A DNA stretch of 64,000 nucleotides from Palauibacter sp965207805 (GTDB lineage: Bacteria > Gemmatimonadota > Gemmatimonadetes > Palauibacterales > Palauibacteraceae). Below the pieces are notes generated by a model, which made no database searches, was not told the DNA's origin, and saw nothing but the letters and a program-made list of their open reading frames with translations. The number at the start of each line of letters is the position of its first letter. Positions within the stretch are counted from its first letter, which is position 1. Below are positions 43,801-52,530 of this stretch, piece by piece. The position numbers were made by a program, and so were the translations under genes. The stretch lies in the NCBI GenBank assembly GCA_965207805.1, contig OZ242312.1, forward strand, positions 2,542,001-2,606,000. Reading direction: 5' to 3'.

Positions 43801-43974
43801 GGGACGGTGACGATCGGCGAAGACGATGAACGTACGATCACGGTCGTTCGTGATGGGGCGGGAAGTATCCGGGGTATCCTGCGCGACTGGAGCGGCGATC
43901 TTCCGGCTGCTCTGGAACCCGTCGCCGGTCTCGATGTCGCGACGTATCGTGCGCTCGGCGGCGAGAGAAGATAA
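40837..43974 (+). CDS. Lipoprotein with Big2, LRR and metallopeptidase-like domains
   Basis: 1045 residues. A lipobox (ILLVAC-G) marks it as lipoprotein. Two Big2 immunoglobulin-like domains (about residues 45-210; WSSTDASVARVDDSGLVTAQANG is split between them), two leucine-rich repeat blocks (LDLTGNGLTGSIPAELGNM at about 250, and again near 470), and a C-terminal region with HEVGHNLNLRH at 817-827, the HExxHxxxxxH zinc signature of metzincin/gluzincin-like peptidases. The array suggests a surface-exposed binding and processing protein. It is the largest gene in the island and has a somewhat lower G+C content. Confidence 0.82.
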   Translation: MALKGSGTAALMTILLVACGDSATPPDSSPRRRPPPMIPPLTVSVSPTEATIVALDDTVRLTAEVRDHTGGVIPAASVSWSSTDASVARVDDSGLVTAQANGTTTIRARTGRGLGDALITVMQIPTSMAVAPARLNFRKIGETAHLTASGVDANGHAIVGDTIAATWSSDDASVASVDSTGLVTAVRNGSAVVRATWRSYAFTVAVTVTDASEDREALESLYRAAGGDAWHSNRSWLSGAPLSEWHGVRVAPNGRVDGLDLTGNGLTGSIPAELGNMANLRFLRLGDNELTGPIPPELGKLNLLESLELLRSGVNGPVPPELGGLISLTQLFLGQNDLSGPLPVEIGDLTRLRNLQLLHNPRLTGILPISLANLRELSSFFAYGTGLCAPLGDAFREWLNGIEDHLLDECAEDDVQRLLLREFFDSTGGESWINGEGWNSDADVGHWYGLASEDGLVRSISLAGNGLTGQIPSSVVTIPKLRDLDLRDNGLVGQIPAGIGYSNALTDLRLGGNAGLEGAFPFSITDLELEVLEYGGTGLCMPPTRGFLDWRERVDVVEGPLCENVEDVQVGLGGYVTQAIQRPEGDVPLVAGRDALLRVFLTSGTSNSFWAPKVVVVLGISGREVLRDTIPARHPVMATFADEGDILRSYNVPVPGELVRPGLEFVIEADPDGLLPLADGSSVRYPAAGAASVGVVETPPMELVVVPVVEAAAPDSSIFEWTNNVADDSREVGLLRYAFPFSEFHARSRETYVTSSALHTMDGQRRLVLEIEGLRAISGGSGYWYGAAATVNGFVRGAGLLAGRASMGKPSIAELAHEVGHNLNLRHAPCGNPLWTEPDFPHPDGGIGAWGYDFRDGTAVSPETRRDVMGYCYGQAWLSDYFWEKVLVHRDSVGTDARVAALRSPKSELLVLWGGVADGELRIEPAYRIASAERLPHGPGPYRLEGFADGVPEFSFSFTPGEDKFGNKYFFFMISARPLDRITLTGPEGTVTIGEDDERTITVVRDGAGSIRGILRDWSGDLPAALEPVAGLDVATYRALGGERR

Positions 43975-44831
43975 CCCCTGCGAAACTTGGTTGGACACCG
44001 CGGTTGAGCGGACGTGGGAACTTCGTGTAGCGACGGCGGGCGGTACACCCACAACCGACCGCAACTCTGGTCTCCCGATCCCCGTAGGCGGTTGCCAAGT
44101 CTGCTCGTTTCGGGTTTTTTCTGACGAGCCCGGGGGACCGATGCGACGAGCAGGTGCCGAGCGGTGACGATGCGCCGACAGCTCTCAGCGCGGGTTTCGG
44201 TACCGCACTCTAGAAGGTTCCGAGGCGGGCGAGTTGTTCGAGCAGGTAGCGACCGAATCCAGGGATGAGGCCACGCTGGGAGAATACGGACGTCATCTCC
44301 TGCGCACGGATAGACCGGCGGAGGCCCTCGACGTCGCCCGCCACGACGCGCTTCGTCCATAACGCCGCGGGAAACCCGTGCAAGTCACAAGGCCGCCTTC
44401 GCCGCATCGTCGGGATGAAGGATCTGCCGTGATCGGGCTTCCCTGGAGGACTGATCCGACGGCTATTCGGCAATGGCGGTCGAGCCGCCTCGCGGCGTCC
44501 GGATTCGGCGTAGCCCGCTGCCGATCCGGAGCAGCGCATTGGACATCGGGGCGCGTGTGCAGGGAAATCGCGAGCGGGCGTGCGGAACGCGGATTCCGCA
44601 AGTCGCCGGGCGGCTTGGGGTTGAGTCACGGTCCGCGGATCGACGCTGCCGATCCGCCTCTCCGGGCCGTGGCCGGGAGGCCCCGCCCTTCTGGATGTCC
44701 GGTGCGGCATAGGGGGAGGGCGGCATGTGCAGGCTCATGCCGTCCTCCGGGCGGATCGCTCCCGACCAGCAATCCCTCCGGGAAGACCACCGCGCGCAGT
44801 GGAGCGGGCGCAGCGGTTCCATGAGCGGCCC
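43975..44831. other. No convincing gene, island spacer
   Basis: About 850 bp between the lipoprotein and the integrase. Open frames exist on the minus strand (up to 166 codons) but are Arg/Pro-rich without motifs, so I treat them as non-coding. A T-rich GTTTTTTCTG lies near 44112. Confidence 0.45.
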
Positions 44832-46031
44832 TCAACGGGCGAGATAGGCCGCCCAGTCAGCCATGAGCCGTCGCCGCCGCTCGAACAGGTCCGTGCGGCG
44901 GTACGCCGCCTCTACCTGATTGCGGATCTTGTGCGCGAGCGCCGCCTCGGCCACCTCGCGCGGATGGTCCGTCTCCTCGGCCGCCCAGTCCCTGAAGCTC
45001 GACCGGAACCCGTGCGGCACCGCCTCGACCCCGCAGGCTTTGAGCAAGTGCCAGACGGCCGTGCGCCCGAGCGGCCTGCCGCGCACGCCCGGAAACACGA
45101 GCGCGCCGCCCCGCCCGCTCCGCCGCGCCTCGTCGAGGATCGCGAGCGCCCGCCCGCTGAGCGGAACCCGGTGCTCACGGTTCCCCTTCGTGCGCGGGGC
45201 CGGGATGGTCCACACCGCCTCCTCGACGTCGATCTCCCTCCACGCCGCCCCGCGGACCTCGTTCGAGCGCGTCGCCGTGAGCACGAGGAACTCGAAGGCC
45301 AGCTTCACGACCGGACGGCCGCCGGACGCCTCAACCGTCCGGATCGCCTCCGCCACCTCGCCGTGCGGCAGCGCTTGGAGGTGTTGCGTGCGGTTACCCT
45401 GCACCCCGAGCACCGGGCCGACCCGGTCGCACGGGTTGTCCGGCCTGAGACCCATGGCCACGGCCCACTCCATGACCGCCCGCATCCGCTGGCGCAGCTT
45501 CCTCGCCAACGCCGGCTTCCCGTGCCACATGGGAGCCAGGATCCCGATCACGTCGGCGCTCGTCACCTCCGACACCGGCATCTCCCCGATGCGGGGGAAG
45601 ACGTGGCGCTCCAAGCTGTTCATCCAGACCTGAGCGTGCCGGTCCGAGCGCCACCCCGGCCGAAGCTGCCTCCAGACCTTGTGGGCCGTCTCGACAAAGG
45701 TGGGCATCGACTCGGCCCGCCGCTTCTCGGAGAGCGGATCGCCGCCCTCGCGGGCAAGCTTCCGGTTGAGGAACGCCTTCTCCCGGGCTTCCTTGAGAGA
45801 AACAAGGGGGTATCCGCCGAGTCCGAGCTCGGTTCGGCGGCCCCGGATCGTGAGGCGCTGGATCCAGCCCCGGCTCCCGGAAGGGCGGACATCGAGGTAC
45901 AGGCCGTTGCCGTCGCAGTACCGTCCGGCCTCGCCAACGTGGCGGACGAAGGCGGGTGAGAGCGCGTTGTGGGGGTGCCTGCCTCGCGGCTTGCGCTTCG
46001 GAGGTCGTCGCGGGAGCGTCATACCCACCAT
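44832..46031 (-). CDS. P4-type tyrosine integrase
   Basis: About 399 residues. The N-terminal part (SRGWIQRLTIRGRRTELGLGGYP) is the DUF4102-type arm-binding domain of P4-like integrases, and the catalytic domain contains Arg in TATRSNEVRGA, HGFR in VPHGFRSSFRDW, and the Tyr in EAAYRRTD near the end, with L-A-H-K in ALAHKI. It carries out site-specific recombination of the island. The start is uncertain: ATG at 46031 or 46022. Confidence 0.92.
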   Translation of the reverse strand: MVGMTLPRRPPKRKPRGRHPHNALSPAFVRHVGEAGRYCDGNGLYLDVRPSGSRGWIQRLTIRGRRTELGLGGYPLVSLKEAREKAFLNRKLAREGGDPLSEKRRAESMPTFVETAHKVWRQLRPGWRSDRHAQVWMNSLERHVFPRIGEMPVSEVTSADVIGILAPMWHGKPALARKLRQRMRAVMEWAVAMGLRPDNPCDRVGPVLGVQGNRTQHLQALPHGEVAEAIRTVEASGGRPVVKLAFEFLVLTATRSNEVRGAAWREIDVEEAVWTIPAPRTKGNREHRVPLSGRALAILDEARRSGRGGALVFPGVRGRPLGRTAVWHLLKACGVEAVPHGFRSSFRDWAAEETDHPREVAEAALAHKIRNQVEAAYRRTDLFERRRRLMADWAAYLAR

Positions 46032-46186
46032 AATACACACCACATGGCGGGAGACGCAAGGGGACGGAATCAGCCGATTCGGGACGACAGCGACACCGAA
46101 ATGCCGCGACAAATCAATATAATCAAGCAATTTATGGACGCCATGGGACGTGGCTGCACGACGTGAGCGTCTTATGGAATACAGCC

Positions 46187-46199
46187 CCGCGGGAACGTC
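46187..46199 (+). repeat. 13-bp island-edge repeat, right copy
   Basis: CCGCGGGAACGTC, identical to 34560-34572 and inverted relative to 35441-35453. It lies 156 bp upstream of the integrase start and 47 bp before the BCCT gene, at the end of the low-G+C stretch. Confidence 0.6.
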
Positions 46200-46245
46200 A
46201 GGGTGAGGCTTCGAGGGTGGACACGATGTCAGCATTGAGCGAGGC

Positions 46246-47856
46246 GTGGAAGAAGCGAACCGCGTGAAGGGCGGGCCGCGCCGGCGGACCACGGCGCAAA
46301 CCGGGCTGTGGAAGGGGCTGAATCCCGGGATGGCGCTGGCCGCCAAGGGCGTCGTGCTGGCCTTCGTCCTCGCCACGGTCTGGGACGTGGACGCCGCCGG
46401 CGCCGCCTTCGGCCGTGTCCGCGCCTGGATCGAGGGCTCGCTCGACTGGTTCTACGTCCTGACCGTCTGCGCCACCCTGTTCACCTGCCTGTTCCTCGTA
46501 TGCAGCCGCTTCGGCCGGATCCGGCTCGGCGATGAGGATTCTTCGCCCGAGTTCAGCCGATTCTCCTGGCTCGCCATGCTGTTCTCGGCAGGTATCGGGA
46601 TCGGAGTACTGTTCTTCTCCATCGCCGAACCGATCTTCTACCTCGACGACAGCGGGGCCGCGGGGTACCCCAACAACCCGATCGCCGACATGGCGGGCGC
46701 CGAGGCGCTGGATGAGCGGCGGGCCGTGCACGCCATGCGCGTCACCTACTTCCACTGGGGCGTCCACGGCTGGTCCGCGTACGTCCTGGTCGGGCTGTGC
46801 CTGGCCTACTTCGGATTCCGCAAGAAGTTGCCGCTGACGCTGCGCTCCGCGCTGCATCCCCTCATCGGCGACCGGATCTACGGCCCGATCGGGGACCTCG
46901 TGGATCTGCTGGCCGTGTTCGGGGGCGTTTTCGGCATTGCGACCTCACTTGGCCTCGGTGCGAGCCAGATGGCCAGCGGCCTCAACGTCCTGCTCGGCGT
47001 CGATCCGGGTCTCGTCACGCAGGTTTCGATCATCGCCGTCATCTCGGTGGCGGCCACGCTGTCGGTCGTGTCCGGCGTGAAGCGCGGGATCCGCCGCCTT
47101 TCCGAGTGGAATATCGGCTTGAGCGTCCTCCTGCTCGGGTCCTTCCTGCTGCTGGGCCCCTTCACCTGGCTCGTCAGGTTCGTCGCCACGTCAGCTGGCG
47201 AGTATCTGTGGCGCGCGGTACCGATGGGATTCTGGATCGCCGATGGCCCGGGCCAGGCCGCCTGGCAGAACGCGTGGACGATCTTCTACTGGGGCTGGTG
47301 GATCTCCTGGGCGCCCTTCGTCGGCACGTTCATCGCCCGCATCTCCCGCGGGCGCACGCTGCGCGAGTTCATCCTGGGCGTGCTCGTCGTCCCGACCTGC
47401 CTCGGGCTGGTGTGGTTCGGAGTCTTCGGCGGCAACGCCATCCACCTCGAACTCACCGCCCCGGGCGGCGCCGGCACTGCGGGTATCATGGAACTGGTCC
47501 GGGGCGGGAACTACCCGGCCGCGCTCTACGCGACGATCGACCGGATGAGCGACGCCGGCTGGCTCGCCTGGGCCATGTCCGCCATGGCCACCGTCCTCGT
47601 GGCGACGTGGTTCATCACATCTTCAGACTCCGGCACCCTCGTCATCACCACTTTCCTGAGCATGGGCGACCCTCACCCCCCGCAGCGTTTCCGCATCGTC
47701 TGGGGGCTCGGCGTGGGGGCGGTGGCCGCCGTGCTGCTGCTCGCCGACGGTCTCCAGGCGCTGCAGACGGCCGCCATAGCCGCCGCCCTGCCCGTGAGTG
47801 TCGTACTGCTGTTCATGATCGCCGGACTGCTCAGATGCCTGGCGAGGGACCCGTAG
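46246..47856 (+). CDS. BCCT family betaine/choline/carnitine transporter
   Basis: 536 residues with twelve predicted membrane helices. The BCCT signature is visible as FHWGVHGWSAY and FYWGWWISWAPFVGTFIARI, with the Trp-rich substrate pocket. Such carriers take up glycine betaine, choline or carnitine with Na+ or H+ to resist osmotic stress, which would suit a marine host. The start is a GTG at 46246 or 46264. Confidence 0.9.
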   Translation: MEEANRVKGGPRRRTTAQTGLWKGLNPGMALAAKGVVLAFVLATVWDVDAAGAAFGRVRAWIEGSLDWFYVLTVCATLFTCLFLVCSRFGRIRLGDEDSSPEFSRFSWLAMLFSAGIGIGVLFFSIAEPIFYLDDSGAAGYPNNPIADMAGAEALDERRAVHAMRVTYFHWGVHGWSAYVLVGLCLAYFGFRKKLPLTLRSALHPLIGDRIYGPIGDLVDLLAVFGGVFGIATSLGLGASQMASGLNVLLGVDPGLVTQVSIIAVISVAATLSVVSGVKRGIRRLSEWNIGLSVLLLGSFLLLGPFTWLVRFVATSAGEYLWRAVPMGFWIADGPGQAAWQNAWTIFYWGWWISWAPFVGTFIARISRGRTLREFILGVLVVPTCLGLVWFGVFGGNAIHLELTAPGGAGTAGIMELVRGGNYPAALYATIDRMSDAGWLAWAMSAMATVLVATWFITSSDSGTLVITTFLSMGDPHPPQRFRIVWGLGVGAVAAVLLLADGLQALQTAAIAAALPVSVVLLFMIAGLLRCLARDP

Positions 47857-47917
47857 CGACACAATCTCACCTGTTCCTCCCGCCACGCCGCCCCCCACAC
47901 CGTCCCCATGCCGCTGG

Positions 47918-48313
47918 TCAGGCGCCCGGCATCGTCTGGATGTCGGGACACTCGAGTAACGACGCGTCCGCCGTGACAAGGGTGAGGTCGTGCACCATGG
48001 CGGTGGCCGCGATGAAGCGGTCGGCTGGATCACCATGGCCGAGGCGCATGCTGCGGCTGCCGAACGCGACCTCGAACGTCATCGGGATTTCCCGCATGGG
48101 CCGAACCGTCAGGGCCGTACGGATCCAACTCCAGGGATCCGGCTGGAGGAGCACACGTCCCTTCTCGGCGAGCACCAATGCTTCCCAGATGCTCACGGGC
48201 GACAGCGCCAAGGTGTTCGCCGGGTCGGTCAGTTCGCGGCGCGCCCGGCGGGAGAGCCGATCCGCATCCAGCAGGCTCCAGAGCCAGATGTGGGTATCCA
48301 GGAGCAGCTTCAC
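47918..48313 (-). CDS. PIN-domain toxin (VapC/FitB-like)
   Basis: 131 residues. The PIN nuclease acidic residues are visible: Asp in LLLDTHIWLW, Glu in SIWEALVLA, Asp in HGDPADRF and in LVTADASLL. The GTG start overlaps the antitoxin stop by 4 bp. It cleaves RNA when its antitoxin is lost. VapC-family membership is inferred from motif and context. Confidence 0.88.
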   Translation of the reverse strand: MKLLLDTHIWLWSLLDADRLSRRARRELTDPANTLALSPVSIWEALVLAEKGRVLLQPDPWSWIRTALTVRPMREIPMTFEVAFGSRSMRLGHGDPADRFIAATAMVHDLTLVTADASLLECPDIQTMPGA

Positions 48314-48678
48314 CGCGTCCGACCGTCGCCGGGATCGGCGGCCTCCGAGCGAAGTGTGGTCCACTCGGAGGGATCGACCGCCGGAGAGACGATGTCGCTG
48401 ACGATCCCACCCACGTCGCTCATCACCCCCAACCATCCGCCGTGACCGGGCTGGACGTCAGCTTCGTCGGACGCGGTATCCCGCACGGTCCGGGTCGCCT
48501 CGTAGCCCGCGGCCATGCGCGCACGCTCGCGCACGACGCCCAGCGTGGGTTGCGGGAGCGCGTGGCGGGCGAGCAGGTGGCGCAGTTCGCCCTCCAGAGA
48601 GCGATGGTTGGCCTTCGCCTGCCTCTTGAGCGCGGCGATCACGTCGTCGTCCACGTTCCGAATCGTGAGTACTCCCAC
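48310..48678 (-). CDS. FitA-like ribbon-helix-helix antitoxin
   Basis: 122 residues starting at GTG 48678 (VGVLTIRNVDDDVIAALKR), with AGGAG 7 bases upstream. The N-terminal ribbon-helix-helix (LTIRNVDDDVIAALKRQAKA, then LEGELRHLLARHAL) binds DNA; the unusually long C-terminus (about residues 50-122) covers the toxin. It is translationally coupled to the PIN toxin. Confidence 0.85.
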   Translation of the reverse strand: MGVLTIRNVDDDVIAALKRQAKANHRSLEGELRHLLARHALPQPTLGVVRERARMAAGYEATRTVRDTASDEADVQPGHGGWLGVMSDVGGIVSDIVSPAVDPSEWTTLRSEAADPGDGRTR

Positions 48679-48837
48679 GTGTGCTCCTCCTGCGTCAACT
48701 ACTCCGTGAAGGCGTAATGTAGGGAAACCGGCTTCATTATGACAGCGCACCTCCCGTCGTCGGAGACGGGACCCTGCAGCATCTTCCCCTCCTCCTGTCC
48801 CCACACCGTCCCCCGACGTACGATCCGGTCGATATGC

Positions 48838-49710
48838 ATGCAGCTGCCCCCCCGACTCGTCGCCGACGCTGATCCGTTGCGTTTATGGGCGTTGTCCGAC
48901 CTGCACGTCTCTCATGCGGAGAACCGGGAGGCGCTGGACCGCCTGCCCGCCCGTCCCGACGACTGGCTGATCCTGGCCGGCGACGTCACCCACGGCGCAC
49001 ATCGACTCGAGTCGTGCTTCGCCCGGCTGACCCCGAAGTTCCGGCAAGTCGTCTGGGTCCCCGGAAACCACGAGCTGTGGACGATACCGGATGCGTCCCC
49101 CGAGCTCCGCGGCTTGGCCCTCTACGAGCATCTGGTCGGCATCGCGCGCTCGCGGGGCGTTCTCACTCCGGAGGACCCCTATCCTGTGGTCGAACGGCGG
49201 GACGGGCCGGTGCTGATCGCGCCACTGTTCCTGCTCTACGACTACAGCTTTCGGCCGTCGCACGTTCGGCGTGACGCGGTGGTTCGGTGGGCCCGGGAGA
49301 CCCGCGCGGTCTGCTCCGACGAGGTGATGCTGCATCCCGACCCGTTTCCGGATCGGGACGCGTGGTGCGCCGCGCGCTGCGAGGAGGCCGCCGCCCGGCT
49401 CGCTTCGTTCCCGGCCGATCTTCCGAAGCTCCTGATCAATCATTATCCGCTCGAGGAACGACACGCCGTGCTGCCGAAGATTCCCCGCTTCACTCCGTGG
49501 TGCGGGACCCGCCGGACCCGAGGTTGGCACCGGCGGTTCAACGCATGCGCAGTCGTGTACGGCCACCTCCACATCCGGGACACCCATTGGCTCGACGGCG
49601 TGCCCTTCCAGGAGGTCTCCCTGGGGTATCCGGGGCAGTGGGACCGCAGGCAGGGGATCGGCTCCTACCTGCGGGAAGTCACCGTGGCGCATCGCGTTTC
49701 CGGTTCATAG
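48838..49710 (+). CDS. Calcineurin-like metallophosphoesterase
   Basis: 290 residues with the metallophosphoesterase series: SDLHVSH, GDVTHG, GNHELW and YGHLHIRD, binding two metal ions and hydrolysing a phosphoester. ATG at 48838 (MQLPPRLVADADPLR) fits the family N-terminus, though ribosome-binding signal is weak. Substrate unknown. It is followed 5 bp later by a lipoprotein gene. Confidence 0.9.
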   Translation: MQLPPRLVADADPLRLWALSDLHVSHAENREALDRLPARPDDWLILAGDVTHGAHRLESCFARLTPKFRQVVWVPGNHELWTIPDASPELRGLALYEHLVGIARSRGVLTPEDPYPVVERRDGPVLIAPLFLLYDYSFRPSHVRRDAVVRWARETRAVCSDEVMLHPDPFPDRDAWCAARCEEAAARLASFPADLPKLLINHYPLEERHAVLPKIPRFTPWCGTRRTRGWHRRFNACAVVYGHLHIRDTHWLDGVPFQEVSLGYPGQWDRRQGIGSYLREVTVAHRVSGS

Positions 49711-49715
49711 CGGCG

Positions 49716-50474
49716 ATGGCGTTCCGCACGTGTCGCGCGACCGGCCGCCCTGGCGCCACGCTGCTGATCGGCGTGGTTGTCGGCGCGCTCTCCGCCGGCT
49801 GCGGGAATCTCCCGTCCGATACCGGCGATCCCGCCGAAGCCATGACCTTCCGCTTCGATTTCGACGAGGGCCCCCTTGGGTTCGTCGCGGGCTTCGCCGA
49901 CTACCCTCCCGCGGATGAGGAGATCTACGAATTGACATCCGGGCACCGTGCCCTCCCGCCGCCGCTGGGGCCGCAGTCCGGGCTGTTCATTTCCGGGGTC
50001 AACCGGAGTGACGATCTGTTCATGTTCTTCAAGGGCCCCGTCGTCGGCCTGACCCCGGGAGCGAGCTATGCCGTCGAGGTCAGCGTGGAAATCGCGACCG
50101 GCACCCCCGCCGGTTGCGTTGGCGTCGGGGGTTCGCCGGGGGAGAGCGTCTGGATCAAGGCCGGCGTGACCGCTGAAGAACCGGTCCCGGTCCTGGCTGG
50201 TTCCTACCTGCGGATGAACGTCGACATTGGAAGTCAATCGAACGGCGGCCCGCAGGTGGTGGTGCTCGGCAACATGGCCAACTCGCGGCAGTGCGAGCAG
50301 CCCCGTGGATGGGAACTCAAAGCCCTGGAACGCACATCGACGCCCGCAGGTGTCGCCGCCTCAGCCGATGGGCGCGCGTGGCTCCTGATCGGCGTCGATT
50401 CAGGATTCGAGAGCGGGACGGACGTCTACTTCACCCGCGCGTCGGTCACGTTGACTCGGAATTCGAAACGGTGA
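49716..50474 (+). CDS. Lipoprotein of unknown function
   Basis: 252 residues. The N-terminus ends in a lipobox (GALSAGC-G), after which the protein is beta-rich (RFDFDEGPLGFVAGFADYP, YFTRASVTLTR). Two Cys in GCVGVGG and NSRQCEQP might pair. No family recognised. It may be coupled with the upstream phosphoesterase gene. Confidence 0.8.
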   Translation: MAFRTCRATGRPGATLLIGVVVGALSAGCGNLPSDTGDPAEAMTFRFDFDEGPLGFVAGFADYPPADEEIYELTSGHRALPPPLGPQSGLFISGVNRSDDLFMFFKGPVVGLTPGASYAVEVSVEIATGTPAGCVGVGGSPGESVWIKAGVTAEEPVPVLAGSYLRMNVDIGSQSNGGPQVVVLGNMANSRQCEQPRGWELKALERTSTPAGVAASADGRAWLLIGVDSGFESGTDVYFTRASVTLTRNSKR

Positions 50475-50507
50475 AGCGCCCGGCGCCGGGGAACTGAAGG
50501 GGATCTC

Positions 50508-50870
50508 TCACGACGCGGGCTCCCAAAGCTCGATCGCGTTTCCTTCGGGGTCGTGGATGCGGGCGAAGCGGCCGATGCCCTCCATCTCGCTTTCGTGGCT
50601 CACCTCGATATCCGCGGACTTCAGTTGCGCGATCATCGCGTCCAGGTCGGCCACGCGGAAATTCAGCATGAAGGCCTTGTCCGCCGCAAAATAGTCCGTG
50701 TCAGCGGCGAAGGGCGCGAAGACCGTGACCCCGGACTCGGTCACCCAGGGCGCCATCTCCATGTTCGTCGGAGCGGGATTGATGCCAAGGTGATCCTGGT
50801 ACCATTTCGCAAGTCCTCCCGGATCCTTTGCCCGAAAGAAGAACCCGCCGAACCCCTGAACGTTTTGCAC
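50508..50870 (-). CDS. Single-domain VOC (glyoxalase-like) protein
   Basis: 120 residues of the vicinal-oxygen-chelate fold: FFRAKDPGGLAKWYQDHLGI near the N-terminus and RIHDPEGNAIELWEP at the end. It starts with GTG after a GGACG stretch. Relatives act in dioxygenase, lactoylglutathione lyase or antibiotic-binding roles; none can be picked here. Confidence 0.85.
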   Translation of the reverse strand: MQNVQGFGGFFFRAKDPGGLAKWYQDHLGINPAPTNMEMAPWVTESGVTVFAPFAADTDYFAADKAFMLNFRVADLDAMIAQLKSADIEVSHESEMEGIGRFARIHDPEGNAIELWEPAS

Positions 50871-50954
50871 GCCACGTCCTTTCGATGATGGGCTGCACGA
50901 TCAACGCAGCGGAAGTTCCGCGGAAGGACGTGGTCTCCGCCAGACGGAGGCGTT

Positions 50955-52530
50955 TCAACCGCCCGGGACGCGCCGGATGGGGAACGCCTCGCCGGGGCGC
51001 AGCCGATCCGCGAAGAACCCCCAGTTCGCAAAGCCGTCGTCCGACTGTGGCTCGACCAGGCTGAACAGCAGGCGTCCGAGCGGCTGGTCGGTCCGCGCCA
51101 GCATGTCTCCGGGGGTCGGGGTGACGCGGTCGGCCTCGTAGCGGCCGAAGAGCGTCTGCTCGTTGCGTCCCTGGAACGGCCGCTCGGTCGTCTGGACGGA
51201 GTCGATGCGGAACGCCTCGACTTCCAGGGGCGCCGCCCCAGCCGGCTCGAGCGCGATCCCGTGTGCCGCGAGCCGGGTCAGGATGTCGCCCAGGTCCGCA
51301 GGAATCAGATAGGCTTCCGGCACACGCTCGCGCAGTGTCGGCGCGAACGTCCCGTACTCGTACATGGTCTCGACGTACTGCGTGTCCGCGCGCAGGAGCA
51401 GCGGGCGCCCGGTGAGGGGGTGCACCTCTTCGACGGTGGCGCCCATGAGGATGTCGACCGGGGAGGCGGAACGCTCGGGGACGGCACGCAGCGCGAGCGA
51501 CTCACCCGTCACCCCGGCGGCATCGGCGGCCGCGACGATACGCCTGACCTCCTCCGCGTGTTCATGGACGTAATCGAGGATCTCCTCCACGAAGTACAGC
51601 GTCGCGAGCACCCGCTCCTCGAAGCTTGCGTAGGAGTAGGCCTCGCTCAGGATCGCGATCCGGTTGCGGAGGCCAATGTAGTTGTTGTTGAAGCGCGGGC
51701 GGTGGTCGAAGGTGTACCAGCCGGGCGCGTCCCCGCCCCGCGCGAACGCGTTCCCGTAGTAGTAGTACTCCCAGCCGTACTTCTCCCGGATCTCCCCGGT
51801 CACCTGGGGGAAGAGCCCTTCCCGCAGGAAACCGTCGATCTCCGCCGGCGTGTTGGGGTGGAGCGGAGGCGAATAGGTGAGGTGATAGGCGTGCCGCGTC
51901 CCGTTGGTCGTGTGCAGGTCGACGGCCACGTGCGGATCGTACTCGCTGAACAGCCGCGCCACCGACCGCGCCTCCGGCGAGTCGAGCTTCATGTGATCGC
52001 GGTTCAGGTCGTACCCCTGGGCGTTCGGCCGCTGGCCCATCCCGCCCAGCGGCCCGTGCTGACGGCCGCGGTTCGTGAGGCTCACCCGTTCGTTGCCGTC
52101 CGCGTTGTAGATCGGCGCGATCAGCAGCACCATCGATTCCCGCCACTCGCGGTGGCGGCCGGCGAGGAGGTCGCGCAGCAGCATTTGGAGCGCCTCCTTC
52201 CCGCACACTTCACCGCCGTGGATGTTGCCCTGCAGGTAGACGACCGTCTTGCCCGAAGCCCTGACGGCCGCCGGACTCGGGTCTTCGACGTCGCCCACCA
52301 CGGCCATGGGAAGCGCCCGTCGTATAGCCGTACGTCGTGTAGTGGACCGAGGCATCGCTCGCCGCGGCGCGCTCCAGGAAATCCACGACCTCGGCGTACG
52401 AACTCGTCTCCCGGTACGCCGTCCGCTCCGCGCGCGTGAGAAACGCCTCTCCCGCCGGCGCGGGACCTCCGCACGCCGAGACCGCCCCCGCTACCGCCAC
52501 CCACGCGAGTAGGAGGTACTTTCGGGCCAC
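50955..52530 (-). pseudogene. M14 zinc carboxypeptidase with a frameshift
   Basis: The C-terminal frame (to 52355) encodes a zinc carboxypeptidase: HGGEVCGKEA (first His, Glu), VAVDLHTTNG (second His), and AILSEAYSY (catalytic Glu). Its N-terminus is in another frame: MARKYLLLAWVAVAGAVSAC (GTG at 52530, lipobox) followed by YAEVVDFLERAAA and HYTTYGYTT. The two frames should join near 52312-52325, so there is one frameshift there, either a real mutation or an assembly error. Intact relatives read continuously through YT-x-GRALPMAVVG. It may be a predatory or nutrient peptidase if functional. Confidence 0.8.

Larger units (their letters stand above)
35441..46199. mobile_element. Probable genomic island with P4-type integrase
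   Basis: Between the two 13-bp repeats, base composition falls and the content changes to exported proteins of unknown function, a decayed duplicate, an inverted-repeat cluster and a tyrosine integrase at the right end (44832-46031). No tRNA attachment gene is seen, and the repeats are inverted rather than direct, so the exact att sites are not fixed. The boundaries are estimates. Confidence 0.55.

Noticed and set aside
44210..44710. A 166-codon minus-strand frame upstream of the integrase end
   Set aside because: Arg/Pro-rich without motifs, ribosome-binding site or hydrophobic pattern.
46032..46245. tRNA gene as attachment site of the integrase
   Set aside because: No cloverleaf or TTCGA loop could be built in this stretch.
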